This document shows, piece by piece, positions 36,214 to 45,677 of a stretch of DNA of 64,000 nucleotides. Both the position numbers and the translations under genes were made by a program. Within the stretch, counting starts at the first letter, position 1, and each line of letters starts with the position of its first letter. The stretch covers positions 1 through 64,000 of the forward strand of contig JAFSIA010000023.1 in NCBI GenBank assembly GCA_017440045.1. The letters run 5' to 3'. Below the pieces are notes generated by a model. The model saw only the letters and a program-made list of their open reading frames with translations, made no database searches and had not been told where the DNA came from. The DNA comes from Lachnospiraceae bacterium (GTDB taxonomy: Bacteria; Bacillota; Clostridia; Lachnospirales; Lachnospiraceae).

Positions 36214-36262
36214 ATATAAAAAATAAATGTATATTGTAAGAAATTATACATAGAAAAAAGCC

Positions 36263-36291
36263 TTGCATTTGCTTGTATTTTTGGGTATAAT
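36263..36291 (+). promoter_or_regulatory. Strong sigma-A promoter of the Asp23-family gene
   Basis: TTGCAT (36263-36268) and TATAAT (36286-36291) are separated by 17 bp, about 36 bp before the GTG start. This separates vegetative expression from the sporulation operon upstream. Confidence 0.75.
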
Positions 36292-36326
36292 TAGACCCAT
36301 AATATAGTAGTGTGGAGGTAATAAAA

Positions 36327-36671
36327 GTGGAAAATAATTGTATAGGAACAGTTCAGATAGCAGATGATGTTGTAGCTATTATTGCAGGTCTTGCAGCTAC
36401 AGAGGTTGACGGTGTAGCTTCTATGGCAGGCAACATCACAAAGGAAATTATTTCAAAGTTCGGTGTTAAGAATTTATCAAAGGGTGTCAGAGTGACAGTT
36501 GCTGAAGGCAGTGTTGCTGTTGATGTAGCTATTAATGTTGAGTATGGCTATACTGTGACAGATGTATCTGTAAAGGTACAGGAAAAGGTTAAGACAGCTA
36601 TTGAAAATATGACAGGTCTTAATGTTACAGAGGTTAATATTAAGATTGCCGGTGTTGAAATAGATAAATAA
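36327..36671 (+). CDS. Asp23/Gls24 family protein (YqhY-like)
   Basis: This 114-residue protein carries the Asp23 pattern: IGTVQIADDVVAIIAGLAATEVDGVASM, followed by alternating strands and the C-terminal VNIKIAGVEI. Its position just ahead of nusB matches B. subtilis yqhY, a protein linked with fatty-acid synthesis control. The acc genes are not here. GTG 36327 follows GGAGGTAATAAAA; the upstream GTG at 36312 overlaps that site. It has its own promoter and terminator. Confidence 0.9.
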   Translation: MENNCIGTVQIADDVVAIIAGLAATEVDGVASMAGNITKEIISKFGVKNLSKGVRVTVAEGSVAVDVAINVEYGYTVTDVSVKVQEKVKTAIENMTGLNVTEVNIKIAGVEIDK

Positions 36672-36697
36672 TGCTTTAAAAAATTAAGAACTTATAG

Positions 36698-36738
36698 TAA
36701 AATAGGAGTATCTATGAAATTTAGGTACTCCTATTTTA
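36698..36738 (+). terminator. Rho-independent terminator after the Asp23-family gene
   Basis: A 13-bp stem (TAAAATAGGAGTA / TACTCCTATTTTA) closes a 15-nt loop and runs into TTTTATTT, 27 bp after the stop. Confidence 0.8.
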
Positions 36739-36794
36739 TTTGCATGTATTTTTATGCGATATTTATAGGAATATAGAACGGAAGGATTTGGACC

Positions 36795-37208
36795 ATGACA
36801 AGAAGAGAATTAAGAGAAAATACCTTTATTATGCTATTTCATAAGGAGTTTTACGAGACTGATGAGATGAAGGAGCAGTGCGAGCTTTATCTGGAAAAGA
36901 AAGCTCCTATGTCTAAGAAGGATGAAAAGTATGTATGTGACAAGGTTTTTGATATTATATCAAAGCTTTCTGAATTGGATGCAGATATAGATGAGGCTTC
37001 TGAAACATGGACTGTTTCACGTATGAGCAAGATTGACTTAACTATAATGAGACTTGCTTATTATGAGATGGTTTACGAGGAGAGTGTTCCTGTTCAGGTG
37101 GCAATTAATGAGGCGGTGGAGATTGCAAAGCTCTACGGTGGAGACAATTCACCTTCATTTATAAATGGAGTTCTTGGAAAGCTGGCGAAAAATGGCAAGT
37201 GTTTATAA
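36795..37208 (+). CDS. nusB: Transcription antitermination factor NusB
   Basis: The 137-residue all-helical protein has the NusB pattern RRELRENTFIMLFH at the start and DLTIMRLAYYEM, VPVQVAINEAVEIAKLYGGDNSPSFINGVLG at the end. It binds boxA RNA with NusE during rRNA transcription. It begins the nusB-xseA-xseB-ispA-dxs group, which is conserved in Firmicutes, and overlaps xseA by 17 bp. Confidence 0.96.
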   Translation: MTRRELRENTFIMLFHKEFYETDEMKEQCELYLEKKAPMSKKDEKYVCDKVFDIISKLSELDADIDEASETWTVSRMSKIDLTIMRLAYYEMVYEESVPVQVAINEAVEIAKLYGGDNSPSFINGVLGKLAKNGKCL

Positions 37209-38403
37209 TGTTTCGCAGATAAATGCTTATATTAAGCATATGTTCGAGGAAGACTTTGTCCTGGGAAATGTGTATATAAGGGGCGAAGTGTCAAATTGTA
37301 AATATCATTCATCTGGTCATATTTATTTTACCCTTAAGGATAGTGGCTCTGTCCTTGCCTGTGTTATGTTTGCAGGAAATCGCAGAGGTCTTAATTTTAA
37401 GCTTCAGGAGGGTATGAAGGTCACAGCCTTTGGTAGCATCAATGTCTATGAGAGAGACGGAAAGTACCAGCTGTACGTAACAAAGCTTGAACAGGATGGC
37501 CAGGGAGATTTATATAAAAAGTTTGAGGAACTAAAGGCAAGACTTTTGGAGATGGGTATGTTTGACGAAAGCTACAAAAAGCCTCTCCCAAAGTATGCAA
37601 CTAAGGTTGGCATTGTCACAGCTAAAACAGGTGCGGCCATACAGGATATTATCAATGTATCCATGAGACGAAATCCGCACATACAGCTGTTTTTATATCC
37701 TGCCACAGTTCAGGGACCGGAGGCAGCACCGACTATTGTTGAAGGTATCAAGTGTCTTGATGCCATGGACCTTGACGTGATTATCGTAGGTCGAGGCGGT
37801 GGCTCCTTGGAGGATTTGTGGGCATTTAATGAGGAGATGGTGGCTAGAGCGATATTTAATTGTAATACACCGGTTATCTCCGCAGTAGGTCATGAGACTG
37901 ATACTACCATATCTGATTTCGTAGCTGATAAGAGAGTACCTACACCATCAGCCGCAGCGGAGCTGGCTGTTTTTGATTATAATAGCTTTATACTGGAGCT
38001 TAAGGGCTATGAGGATATGTTTAGAAGAATATTAAACTCAAAGTATAAAGGAGCCAGAGAGCGTCTTTCACAGTATAGTTTAAGAGTTAAGAGATGTAGT
38101 CCTGCAAACAGGATTATGCAAAAGAGACAGGAGATAGATGACCTTTTAGAAAAATTAAAGAATAAAGTGTCACTTAGGCTTGAGAGAAAAAGAAGTCAGC
38201 TAAATGTTGATATTCAAAGGCTTGAGGGATTATCTCCCATGAATAAATTGAAAAGCGGATACTCTTATGTGGAAGCTAAGGATACTGGCAAAACCATAAA
38301 GAGTATAAATGATATAGATAAAGGACAGGTTATAGATATATATATGGCAGATGGTAAATTGAGTGCCAAGGTGCTTGATACTACAAAACGTGTATATATG
38401 TAA
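37192..38403 (+). CDS. xseA: Exodeoxyribonuclease VII large subunit
   Basis: The 403-residue subunit has an N-terminal OB-fold (VYNVSQINAYIKHMFEEDF; GEVSNCKYHSSGHIYFTLKD), the catalytic core with VIIVGRGGGSLEDLWAF and AVGHETD, and a C-terminal coiled coil. Exo VII degrades single-stranded DNA from both ends. ATG 37192 gives the conserved N-terminus, preferred to the in-frame ATG at 37165 within nusB. Confidence 0.97.
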   Translation: MASVYNVSQINAYIKHMFEEDFVLGNVYIRGEVSNCKYHSSGHIYFTLKDSGSVLACVMFAGNRRGLNFKLQEGMKVTAFGSINVYERDGKYQLYVTKLEQDGQGDLYKKFEELKARLLEMGMFDESYKKPLPKYATKVGIVTAKTGAAIQDIINVSMRRNPHIQLFLYPATVQGPEAAPTIVEGIKCLDAMDLDVIIVGRGGGSLEDLWAFNEEMVARAIFNCNTPVISAVGHETDTTISDFVADKRVPTPSAAAELAVFDYNSFILELKGYEDMFRRILNSKYKGARERLSQYSLRVKRCSPANRIMQKRQEIDDLLEKLKNKVSLRLERKRSQLNVDIQRLEGLSPMNKLKSGYSYVEAKDTGKTIKSINDIDKGQVIDIYMADGKLSAKVLDTTKRVYM

Positions 38404-38420
38404 GGTTGAAAGGTAAGAAT

Positions 38421-38645
38421 ATGGCAGAGAAAAAGAAAAGTAAGGAAGAGCAGATAGATATTGAAAATATCTCAATCGAGGATGGCTTTGCTAAGTTAAA
38501 TGAGCTTTTAGGACTTATGGAGTCAGAGGATGTGGGACTTGAGGGTTCTTTTGATTTATATAAGCAGGGTGTTGATTTAGTTAAGGTTTTGAATAGCAAG
38601 CTTGATACTGTAGAGGGCAAGCTTACAGAGGTAGAAGAAGGTTAG
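38421..38645 (+). CDS. xseB: Exodeoxyribonuclease VII small subunit
   Basis: The 74-residue helical-hairpin protein has the XseB pattern SIEDGFAKLNELLGLMES and LEGSFDLYKQGVDLVK. It binds XseA to form active Exo VII. ATG 38421 follows AAAGGTAAGAAT; the stop is one base before ispA. Confidence 0.95.
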   Translation: MAEKKKSKEEQIDIENISIEDGFAKLNELLGLMESEDVGLEGSFDLYKQGVDLVKVLNSKLDTVEGKLTEVEEG

Positions 38646-38646
38646 T

Positions 38647-39534
38647 ATGGATTTTAAAGCGCAGTTACAACAGAAAACAGAATACGTAAATAAAATGCTT
38701 AAGGAGTTTTGCCCGGCTGTAGAAGGATATCAAATTGAGATTTTTGAAGCTATGAATTACAGTATTGAGGCAGGTGGAAAAAGACTTCGCCCAATATTTA
38801 TGATGGAGGCGGCAGGTCTTTTTAATGGATTTGATGACAGCTTAAAGCCATTTATGGCTGCTATGGAGATGATTCATACTTATTCACTTGTTCATGATGA
38901 CTTGCCGGCTATGGATAATGATGATTACAGAAGAGGAAAGCTTACTACTCATAAAAAGTTTGGACATGCTATGGGTATTTTAGCAGGAGATAGTCTTCTT
39001 AATTATGCTTTTGAGACCTGTGCAGATGCTGTGGTTATGGCAGCTGACAAAGAGGCTGCAGCGAGAGCATTGCAGGTTTTGGCAAAGAAAGCTGGAGCAT
39101 ATGGCATGATAGGTGGTCAGGTAGTGGATGTAAACCTGTCAGGAAAGGCGTCTACAAAGGAACAGCTTGATTTTATTTATGAGAAAAAGACATCAGCTCT
39201 TATAGAAGCGTCATTTATGATTGGTGCCATTATGGCAGGTGCCAGTGATGAGGAGGTAAAGAAGATAGAGCGTGCTGCATATGCAATCGGTATGGCATTT
39301 CAGATACAGGATGACATATTGGATGTGACAAGCACTGCAGAGGTTTTAGGCAAGCCTGTATTTAGTGATGAAAAGAATGATAAGACAACATATGTAACAC
39401 TTTTTGGAATAGATGGTGCTACAGAATATGTCAAGAAATATACTGAGGAAGCAATGGATATACTAAAGACCATAGGAAAAGAAAATGCTTTCTTAAATGA
39501 ACTGGTTATCAGCTTAATTAACAGAAAAAAATAA
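38647..39534 (+). CDS. ispA: Polyprenyl (farnesyl) diphosphate synthase
   Basis: The 295-residue trans-prenyltransferase has both Asp-rich motifs: first DDLPAMDND (after SLVHDD, near residue 85) and second QIQDDILD (near residue 220), plus GGKRLRP. It condenses IPP with DMAPP/GPP, likely to FPP, feeding undecaprenyl phosphate and quinone paths. Its neighbour dxs supplies IPP/DMAPP through the MEP pathway. It follows xseB directly. Confidence 0.95.
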   Translation: MDFKAQLQQKTEYVNKMLKEFCPAVEGYQIEIFEAMNYSIEAGGKRLRPIFMMEAAGLFNGFDDSLKPFMAAMEMIHTYSLVHDDLPAMDNDDYRRGKLTTHKKFGHAMGILAGDSLLNYAFETCADAVVMAADKEAAARALQVLAKKAGAYGMIGGQVVDVNLSGKASTKEQLDFIYEKKTSALIEASFMIGAIMAGASDEEVKKIERAAYAIGMAFQIQDDILDVTSTAEVLGKPVFSDEKNDKTTYVTLFGIDGATEYVKKYTEEAMDILKTIGKENAFLNELVISLINRKK

Positions 39535-39563
39535 TTGTAAATTATTTAATGAGGTTGCTTATG

Positions 39564-41429
39564 ATGCTTGAAAAGATTAACAAACCTAACGACATAAAGG
39601 ATATCGATAAAAAGGATTTACCAAAGCTTGCGGAGGAAATTCGTCAGTTTTTGATAGAGAAGGTATCGAAAAAGGGAGGTCATCTGGCTTCTAATCTTGG
39701 TGTTGTGGAATTGACAATGGCGCTTCATCTCTGTATGGATTTTCCAGAGGATAAAATCGTATGGGATGTGGGACATCAGTCATATACACATAAGATTTTG
39801 ACAGGAAGAAAGGATGGCTTTGATGAGTTGCGCTCCTATGGCGGTATGAGCGGTTTTCCTAAGCGCAGGGAGAGTCAGTGTGACAGCTTTGATACTGGTC
39901 ACAGCTCTACATCTATATCTGCTGGTTTGGGTATAGTATCAGCAAACAAATTGCAGGATAAGAATAATACTGTAGTATCTGTTATAGGCGACGGTGCATT
40001 GACAGGCGGTTTGGCCTTTGAAGCCTTAAACAATGCTGCATCTATAAAGCGCAATTTTATTATGATTTTAAATGACAATGAGATGTCAATTTCTGAAAAT
40101 GTAGGTGGTATGTCCACATATCTTTCAGGTATTAGAACTGGTAATATTTATAAAGATATAAAAAGTGGAGTAGTAAAATCCTTAAATACTATTCCTGTTG
40201 TAGGTGAAAAGCTTATTAACCAGATAAAGAAGACAAAGAGCAGTATCAAGCAGCTTATTATCCCGGGTATGCTTTTTGAAAATATGGGTATCACTTACCT
40301 TGGTCCTGTAGATGGTCACAATATTAATCAGCTTGTAAGGGTTATAAAAGAGGCTAAGAAGGTTGACCACGCTGTTATTATTCACGTTATAACAAAGAAA
40401 GGCAAGGGATATGAGCCTGCTGAGAAGCAGCCATCAAGATTCCACGGTGTTGAGCCTTTTAATCATATTACAGGCCAGCCACTTAATACTGTAAAGAAGA
40501 TAACATATACAGACACGTTTTCACATTATATAGCAAAGTATGCTGCAAACAACGAAAAGATAGTGGCGATTACAGCGGCAATGCCTGATGGAACTGGGCT
40601 TAAGCGTTTTGCTCACATGTATCCGGACAGATTTTTTGACGTGGGTATAGCAGAAAGTCACGCAGTTACCTTTGCGGCAGGTCTTGCTACTCAGGGACTA
40701 AAGCCATATGTGGCTATATATTCATCATTCTTACAAAGAGCATATGACCAGCTTATTCATGATGTTTGTATACAGAATCTTCCTGTTGTATTTTGTATCG
40801 ACAGAGCAGGATTTGTAGGCGGAGATGGTGAGACGCATCAGGGACTTTTTGACTTATCTTATTTGAATTCTATGCCTAATATGAGTATTTGTGCTCCTAA
40901 AAACAGGTATGAGCTTGCAGATATGTTAAAGTATTCAACATATTTTAATGGTCCGCTGGCTATTAGATATCCTAGAGGTGAGGCTTATGATGGCTTAAAG
41001 GAATTCAGAGAGGCTATCGTATACGGCAGAGCTGAGGTTATCTACAAGGAGAAGGATATTGCTTTAGTAGCTGTAGGAAATATGGTGAAGGAGGCTGAAA
41101 AGGCCAGAGAGCTTCTTAAAAAGAGAGGCTACAATGTCACATTAGTTAATGCCAGATTTGTTAAACCTTTCGATGAAAAATGTATTTCTAAGCTGGCAAA
41201 GGATCACAAGCTTTTGGTTACATTGGAAGAAAATGTGATTAATGGTGGATTTGGACAGCAGATATTAAGATATGTAAATAATATGGAACTGGATATTCAG
41301 GTTATGAATCTGGCTGTGCCAAACCAGTACTTGGAGCAGGGTAGCGTTGATGTCCTTAAGAAGGAAGCCGGGCTTGATCAGTGGTCTATCGCTGAGAGAG
41401 TGGAGAGTAGATATAAAGACATACAGTAA
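39564..41429 (+). CDS. dxs: 1-deoxy-D-xylulose-5-phosphate synthase
   Basis: The 621-residue thiamine-diphosphate enzyme catalyses the first MEP-pathway step from pyruvate and glyceraldehyde 3-phosphate. It shows HLASNLGVVELTMALH, the ThDP motif GDGALTGGLAFEALNNA, the transketolase-like middle (VGIAESHAVTFAAGLA; DRAGFVGGDGETHQG) and C-terminal transketolase domain. ATG 39564 lies 8 nt after GAGGT; ATG 39561 and 39549 are in-frame alternatives. The tlyA gene often found just downstream in this order is absent. Confidence 0.97.
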   Translation: MLEKINKPNDIKDIDKKDLPKLAEEIRQFLIEKVSKKGGHLASNLGVVELTMALHLCMDFPEDKIVWDVGHQSYTHKILTGRKDGFDELRSYGGMSGFPKRRESQCDSFDTGHSSTSISAGLGIVSANKLQDKNNTVVSVIGDGALTGGLAFEALNNAASIKRNFIMILNDNEMSISENVGGMSTYLSGIRTGNIYKDIKSGVVKSLNTIPVVGEKLINQIKKTKSSIKQLIIPGMLFENMGITYLGPVDGHNINQLVRVIKEAKKVDHAVIIHVITKKGKGYEPAEKQPSRFHGVEPFNHITGQPLNTVKKITYTDTFSHYIAKYAANNEKIVAITAAMPDGTGLKRFAHMYPDRFFDVGIAESHAVTFAAGLATQGLKPYVAIYSSFLQRAYDQLIHDVCIQNLPVVFCIDRAGFVGGDGETHQGLFDLSYLNSMPNMSICAPKNRYELADMLKYSTYFNGPLAIRYPRGEAYDGLKEFREAIVYGRAEVIYKEKDIALVAVGNMVKEAEKARELLKKRGYNVTLVNARFVKPFDEKCISKLAKDHKLLVTLEENVINGGFGQQILRYVNNMELDIQVMNLAVPNQYLEQGSVDVLKKEAGLDQWSIAERVESRYKDIQ

Positions 41430-41441
41430 AGGGATTTATAT

Positions 41442-42293
41442 ATGAACAATTTCTTAATCGTTATGAACAGCATAAAGAGTGAGGCTGAAAAGGCTTGTAA
41501 GGATATTGAGACATATATTCTTTCAAAAGGTGGCAAATGTCAGGTGGTTACAGGTCTTGTCCGTAAGGATAGCCTTGATATGGCTCCACAGTGCGCCATA
41601 GTTTTAGGCGGAGATGGAACTCTTCTACAGACATCAAGAGAGCTTCTTGGCACAGATATTCCACTTATCGGTGTAAACTTTGGACATTTGGGCTTTTTGG
41701 CTGATGTGGAGGCAGAGGCTGTTGAAGATATGATTGACAGGCTTATGGCGGATGATTATTTAATCGAGAAAAGAATGATGTTAGAGGGCAGCATTGTTAG
41801 ACAAGGACAGGTGGTTTCGTCTATGTCAGCCCTCAATGATATTGTCATTGGTCGTAGCGGTGTCATGGGTGTTATTGATTTCAGAGTGCTTGTAAATGGT
41901 ATAAGACTTAACAGCTACAAGGCAGATGGTATGATTGTTTCAACTCCTACAGGCTCTACAGCCTACAGTATGTCGGCAGGTGGCCCTCTTGTTAAGCCTT
42001 CAGCCAGTTTGATTGTTATGACACCTGTATGTCCTCATACCCTTAATACAAGAAGTATAGTTCTTGACAAGGATGATGTCATAGAGATAGAGATTTGCCA
42101 GAAGAAGCCTAGTGATAGTAATGAATCCGGCTATGTATATTATGATGGAGATTTGGCAACGCCACTTATGTATGGCGACATTATAAGCATAAAAAAGTCA
42201 GAAAACAGCACAGATATTATAAAGCTTGACAGCAGAAGTTTCCTGGAAGTATTGAGGAGGAAGTTAAACGACAATGAAGATAGCCAGACATAA
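41442..42293 (+). CDS. nadK: NAD kinase
   Basis: The 283-residue enzyme has GGDGTLLQTSRE, NFGHLGFLADVE and TPTGSTAYSMSAGGPLV, the conserved NAD kinase motifs. It phosphorylates NAD to NADP. It follows dxs by 12 bp and overlaps argR by 20 bp. Confidence 0.97.
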   Translation: MNNFLIVMNSIKSEAEKACKDIETYILSKGGKCQVVTGLVRKDSLDMAPQCAIVLGGDGTLLQTSRELLGTDIPLIGVNFGHLGFLADVEAEAVEDMIDRLMADDYLIEKRMMLEGSIVRQGQVVSSMSALNDIVIGRSGVMGVIDFRVLVNGIRLNSYKADGMIVSTPTGSTAYSMSAGGPLVKPSASLIVMTPVCPHTLNTRSIVLDKDDVIEIEICQKKPSDSNESGYVYYDGDLATPLMYGDIISIKKSENSTDIIKLDSRSFLEVLRRKLNDNEDSQT

Positions 42294-42723
42294 AAAAATA
42301 CTAGAGCTTATTAGCAATAATGAGGTTACAACTCAGGAGGAGTTGGCATCACTTCTTATTGATAGCAATTATATAGTAACACAGGCAACTGTATCCAGAG
42401 ATATAAGAGAGCTTGGCCTCACAAAGATGTCTATTAATGGTGGACCACAGAGATATGTTGCCATAAAAAGCAATGAGAAGACTATTAATGACAAGCTGCT
42501 TGAGATATTAAAGGCTGGTTATGTGTCTATGGATTCGGCACAAAATATACTGGTTATTAAGACTGTTTCAGGTATGGCCATGGCTGTGGCGGCAGCACTT
42601 GATGCTCTTAAATGGAATGAGATTGTTGGCTGTATAGCAGGTGATGACACAATTATGTGTGCTATACGTACAAATGATGATGTAAGCTCGGTTATGGAAA
42701 AGCTTAAAAGTATATTAAGATAA
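42274..42723 (+). CDS. argR: Arginine repressor ArgR
   Basis: The 149-residue protein has the N-terminal winged helix (ITTQEELASLL-like; TQATVSRDIRELGLTK) and the C-terminal hexamerisation/arginine-binding part with GCIAGDDTIMCAIR (family GTIAGDDT). It regulates arginine biosynthesis and catabolism genes, which are not in the window. The start lies within nadK after GAGGAGGAAGTTAAACGACA. Confidence 0.96.
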   Translation: MKIARHKKILELISNNEVTTQEELASLLIDSNYIVTQATVSRDIRELGLTKMSINGGPQRYVAIKSNEKTINDKLLEILKAGYVSMDSAQNILVIKTVSGMAMAVAAALDALKWNEIVGCIAGDDTIMCAIRTNDDVSSVMEKLKSILR

Positions 42724-42757
42724 ACTAATATGTGAGAGACAGGGAAGAGAGGTTTGT

Positions 42758-44422
42758 ATGCTACTTAATGTTCATGTTAAGGATTTAGCATTAATAGAGG
42801 ATGTAGATATATGTTTTGGACAGGGCTTAAATATACTTACAGGTGAGACTGGCGCTGGTAAGTCTATTATCATTGGCTCTATCGGTGTGGCACTTGGTGC
42901 AAAGGCCGGAAAGGACTTAATAAGACAGGGTGCGGACATGGCACTTGTGGAGCTTGTTTTTTCTGTTGATTCAAAGGACACAATACAAAAGCTTAAGGAT
43001 ATGGATGTGCCTGTGGATGAGGATGGGCAGATTATAATCACAAGAAAAATAATGAATGGCAAGAGTATTGTGAAGGTAAATGGGGAGACTATGACATTGT
43101 CGGCACTTAAGGAAATAGCTGCTCTTGTTATAGATGTTCACGGTCAGAGAGATTATGAATCTCTTGTTCATACTGATAAGCATTTAGATATTCTTGACTC
43201 GTTTACCGGAGATGAAGCGACTTTATTAAAAGGTGAGATTTTAAAGCTTTACAAGGAATATAAGGCAATTCTTTCTGAACTGTCAGATTTTTCAAAGGAT
43301 GAGGAGCAGCGAATAAGAGATTTGTCTTTTTACCAGTATGAGGCAAACGAGATTGGCGAAGCTGATTTAAAGCCTGGTGAGGACGAGGAATTAGAGGAAG
43401 AGTTTAAGAAGATTAATAATGGCAGTAAGATTGTTGAGAGTCTCTCGGAGGTATATGAGGCGCTTTCATCAAATGATGGTATATCATCAAGAGTTTCATA
43501 TGCTATGAAGGATTTGGCAAAGGTAAGCCACATAGATGACAAGCTTGCAGGCTTTTATGATGCATTAAATGATATTGATTCTCTTGTATTTGACTTATCA
43601 AAGGATGTTTCTTCGTATATTGACAGTCTTGATTTTGACCCTGAGAGAGTTCAGTATGTTTCTAAACGTCTTGATACTATAAATAAACTAAAGCTTAAGC
43701 ATGGTAAGACTATTGAGGATATTCTTAATAAGAAGGATGAACTTGATAAAAAGATTGAGGCGTTATCAAATTATGATGAGGCTAGAAAGAAGCTTGAAGA
43801 AAAATCACTTAAGGTAAAGGAGTCTTTATCTGAAGCTTCATATAAGCTGTCAAGCCATAGAAAACAGGCGGCAGTCACATTAGAGAAGGATATTACAAGC
43901 GCATTGATGGATTTAAATTTCCTCGAGGTTAAGTTTAAGGTGGATTTTGAAGCTGTTGATTTCACATCTAAGGGCATTGATAATGTTCAGTTTCTGATTT
44001 CAACCAATCCAGGTGAGGAATTAAAGCCATTGGCAAAGATTGCTTCCGGTGGTGAGTTGTCGCGTATAATGCTTGGTCTTAAGGCTGTATTGGCAAAGAA
44101 GGATGCGGTGGATACACTTATTTTCGATGAAATTGACACTGGAATAAGTGGTAAAACAGCAGGTATGGTCGCTGATAAGATGAGTGTTATAAGTGCTGAA
44201 CATCAGGTTATATGTATCACTCATCTTCCGCAGATAGCATCACATGCAGACAGACATTATCTCATTGAAAAAAATGTAAAAGATAGTCATACATATACAG
44301 ATATTAGGAGATTAAGTGATGAGGAATCAGTAACTGAGCTGGCAAGAATGCTCGGTGGAACAGTCATTACAGAGGCTGTGCTTTCAAATGCCAGAGAGTT
44401 AAAGAAGCTTGCAGGAAAATAA
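42758..44422 (+). CDS. recN: DNA repair protein RecN
   Basis: The 554-residue SMC-like ATPase has N-terminal Walker A GETGAGKSIIIG, a long coiled coil and the C-terminal signature ASGGELSRIMLGLKAV and DEIDTGISG. It acts early in double-strand break repair. It keeps the conserved argR-recN-spoIVB order. ATG 42758 follows GAAGAGAGGTTTGT. Confidence 0.97.
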   Translation: MLLNVHVKDLALIEDVDICFGQGLNILTGETGAGKSIIIGSIGVALGAKAGKDLIRQGADMALVELVFSVDSKDTIQKLKDMDVPVDEDGQIIITRKIMNGKSIVKVNGETMTLSALKEIAALVIDVHGQRDYESLVHTDKHLDILDSFTGDEATLLKGEILKLYKEYKAILSELSDFSKDEEQRIRDLSFYQYEANEIGEADLKPGEDEELEEEFKKINNGSKIVESLSEVYEALSSNDGISSRVSYAMKDLAKVSHIDDKLAGFYDALNDIDSLVFDLSKDVSSYIDSLDFDPERVQYVSKRLDTINKLKLKHGKTIEDILNKKDELDKKIEALSNYDEARKKLEEKSLKVKESLSEASYKLSSHRKQAAVTLEKDITSALMDLNFLEVKFKVDFEAVDFTSKGIDNVQFLISTNPGEELKPLAKIASGGELSRIMLGLKAVLAKKDAVDTLIFDEIDTGISGKTAGMVADKMSVISAEHQVICITHLPQIASHADRHYLIEKNVKDSHTYTDIRRLSDEESVTELARMLGGTVITEAVLSNARELKKLAGK

Positions 44423-44498
44423 AAACCTAATAATACCATACTAGTAAAATTTCATTTGTACATAATAGCTATCAGAAAGGTTTGAAAGAGAGGTAGCT

Positions 44499-45566
44499 AT
44501 GATGGAGACGAGGATTTTCTGGTATAGAAGATTTTTAGCCATGGTAGTCGTTGCACTGACCATGGCTTTAATATGTATAAATGTAATAAATATTCGTGAG
44601 AATGATATAGTGGCAGTAGGTGATAATGGCTTGAAAATTTATCCCTGTGGCTTTCCTGTTGGAATTTATTTGGAGACAGAAGGTGTACTTGTTATCGGTG
44701 TAGATACTATTTCAGGTAAAGATGGTATGAACTACGAGCCGGCAGGAAATATTGTTAAAGCCGGTGACTATATTGTGGCTATAAATGATATTACAGTAAG
44801 TGCAAAATCTCAGCTTAGCTTCCTTATAAACAAATATGGAAAAGAGGATGTAATCCTAACTCTTAGAAGAGCTGGAGATTATATAGATGTGAAATTAAGT
44901 CCTGTAGAAACCAGTGATAATGAGTATAAATTAGGCATTTGGGTGAGAGATGACAGTCAGGGCATAGGTACAATGACGTATTTAACGGCATCTGGTGAGT
45001 TTGGAGCTCTTGGTCATGGTATATCTGATACTGATACAAAAGAATTATTAGACTCAACAAATGGCCTGTTATATGGAGCAAGGATTTGGGGCATTACAAA
45101 GGGTAGATCAGGTGTTGCAGGAAGTCTCTGTGGCTCCATAAATTATGAGAATGAGAATATTATTGGTGATATTACAAACAATACAGACCTGGGTATATAT
45201 GGAAAAGTAAGAGAAAAGACAAAGATTGCCGACCTAATTAAACAATATAACTTAAAACCGGTAGAAATATGCAGTAGATACGAGGTTCAGCTAGGTAAGG
45301 CATATATTTTGGCATGTGCGTCAGGTGAGGTTAAGGAATATGAAGTGGAAATCACTGAGCTTAAGACAAATTCATCAGGAAACAAGGGAATTACCTTGAG
45401 AGTAACTGATGAAAGGCTCATAGATGAGGCTGGCGGCATAGTTCAGGGAATGAGCGGCTCCCCAATAATGCAGAATGGAAAGCTTGTGGGTGCTGTCACA
45501 CATGTGTTCCTAAGGGACTCAACATTAGGGTATGGAATATTTATTGAAGAGATGCTGAATAAATAG
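44499..45566 (+). CDS. spoIVB: SpoIVB signalling serine peptidase (S55)
   Basis: The 355-residue protein has a membrane anchor (FLAMVVVALTMALICINVI), a PDZ domain (residues about 60-130: AGNIVKAGDYIVAINDITV) and an S55 peptidase domain with GHGISD (His) and GIVQGMSGSPIMQNGKLVGAVTHV (Ser). In sporulation it is secreted from the forespore and triggers pro-sigma-K processing. It usually precedes spo0A; here the two are 5.5 kb apart. ATG 44499 and 44502 are both possible after AGAGAGGTAGCT. Confidence 0.96.
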   Translation: MMETRIFWYRRFLAMVVVALTMALICINVINIRENDIVAVGDNGLKIYPCGFPVGIYLETEGVLVIGVDTISGKDGMNYEPAGNIVKAGDYIVAINDITVSAKSQLSFLINKYGKEDVILTLRRAGDYIDVKLSPVETSDNEYKLGIWVRDDSQGIGTMTYLTASGEFGALGHGISDTDTKELLDSTNGLLYGARIWGITKGRSGVAGSLCGSINYENENIIGDITNNTDLGIYGKVREKTKIADLIKQYNLKPVEICSRYEVQLGKAYILACASGEVKEYEVEITELKTNSSGNKGITLRVTDERLIDEAGGIVQGMSGSPIMQNGKLVGAVTHVFLRDSTLGYGIFIEEMLNK

Positions 45567-45611
45567 ATTTTTTAATGGAATAAATAAACAATGAAATAAA
45601 TCTATATTTAC

Positions 45612-45640
45612 TTGCAAGAAATGACTTTTTTAGGTAAAAT
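45612..45640 (+). promoter_or_regulatory. Promoter of the OPT transporter gene
   Basis: TTGCAA (45612-45617) and TAAAAT (45635-45640) lie 17 bp apart, 37 bp upstream of the start codon. Confidence 0.65.
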
Positions 45641-45677
45641 GTACTATATAAAATAAAACTAAGGAGAAAAAAGGTTT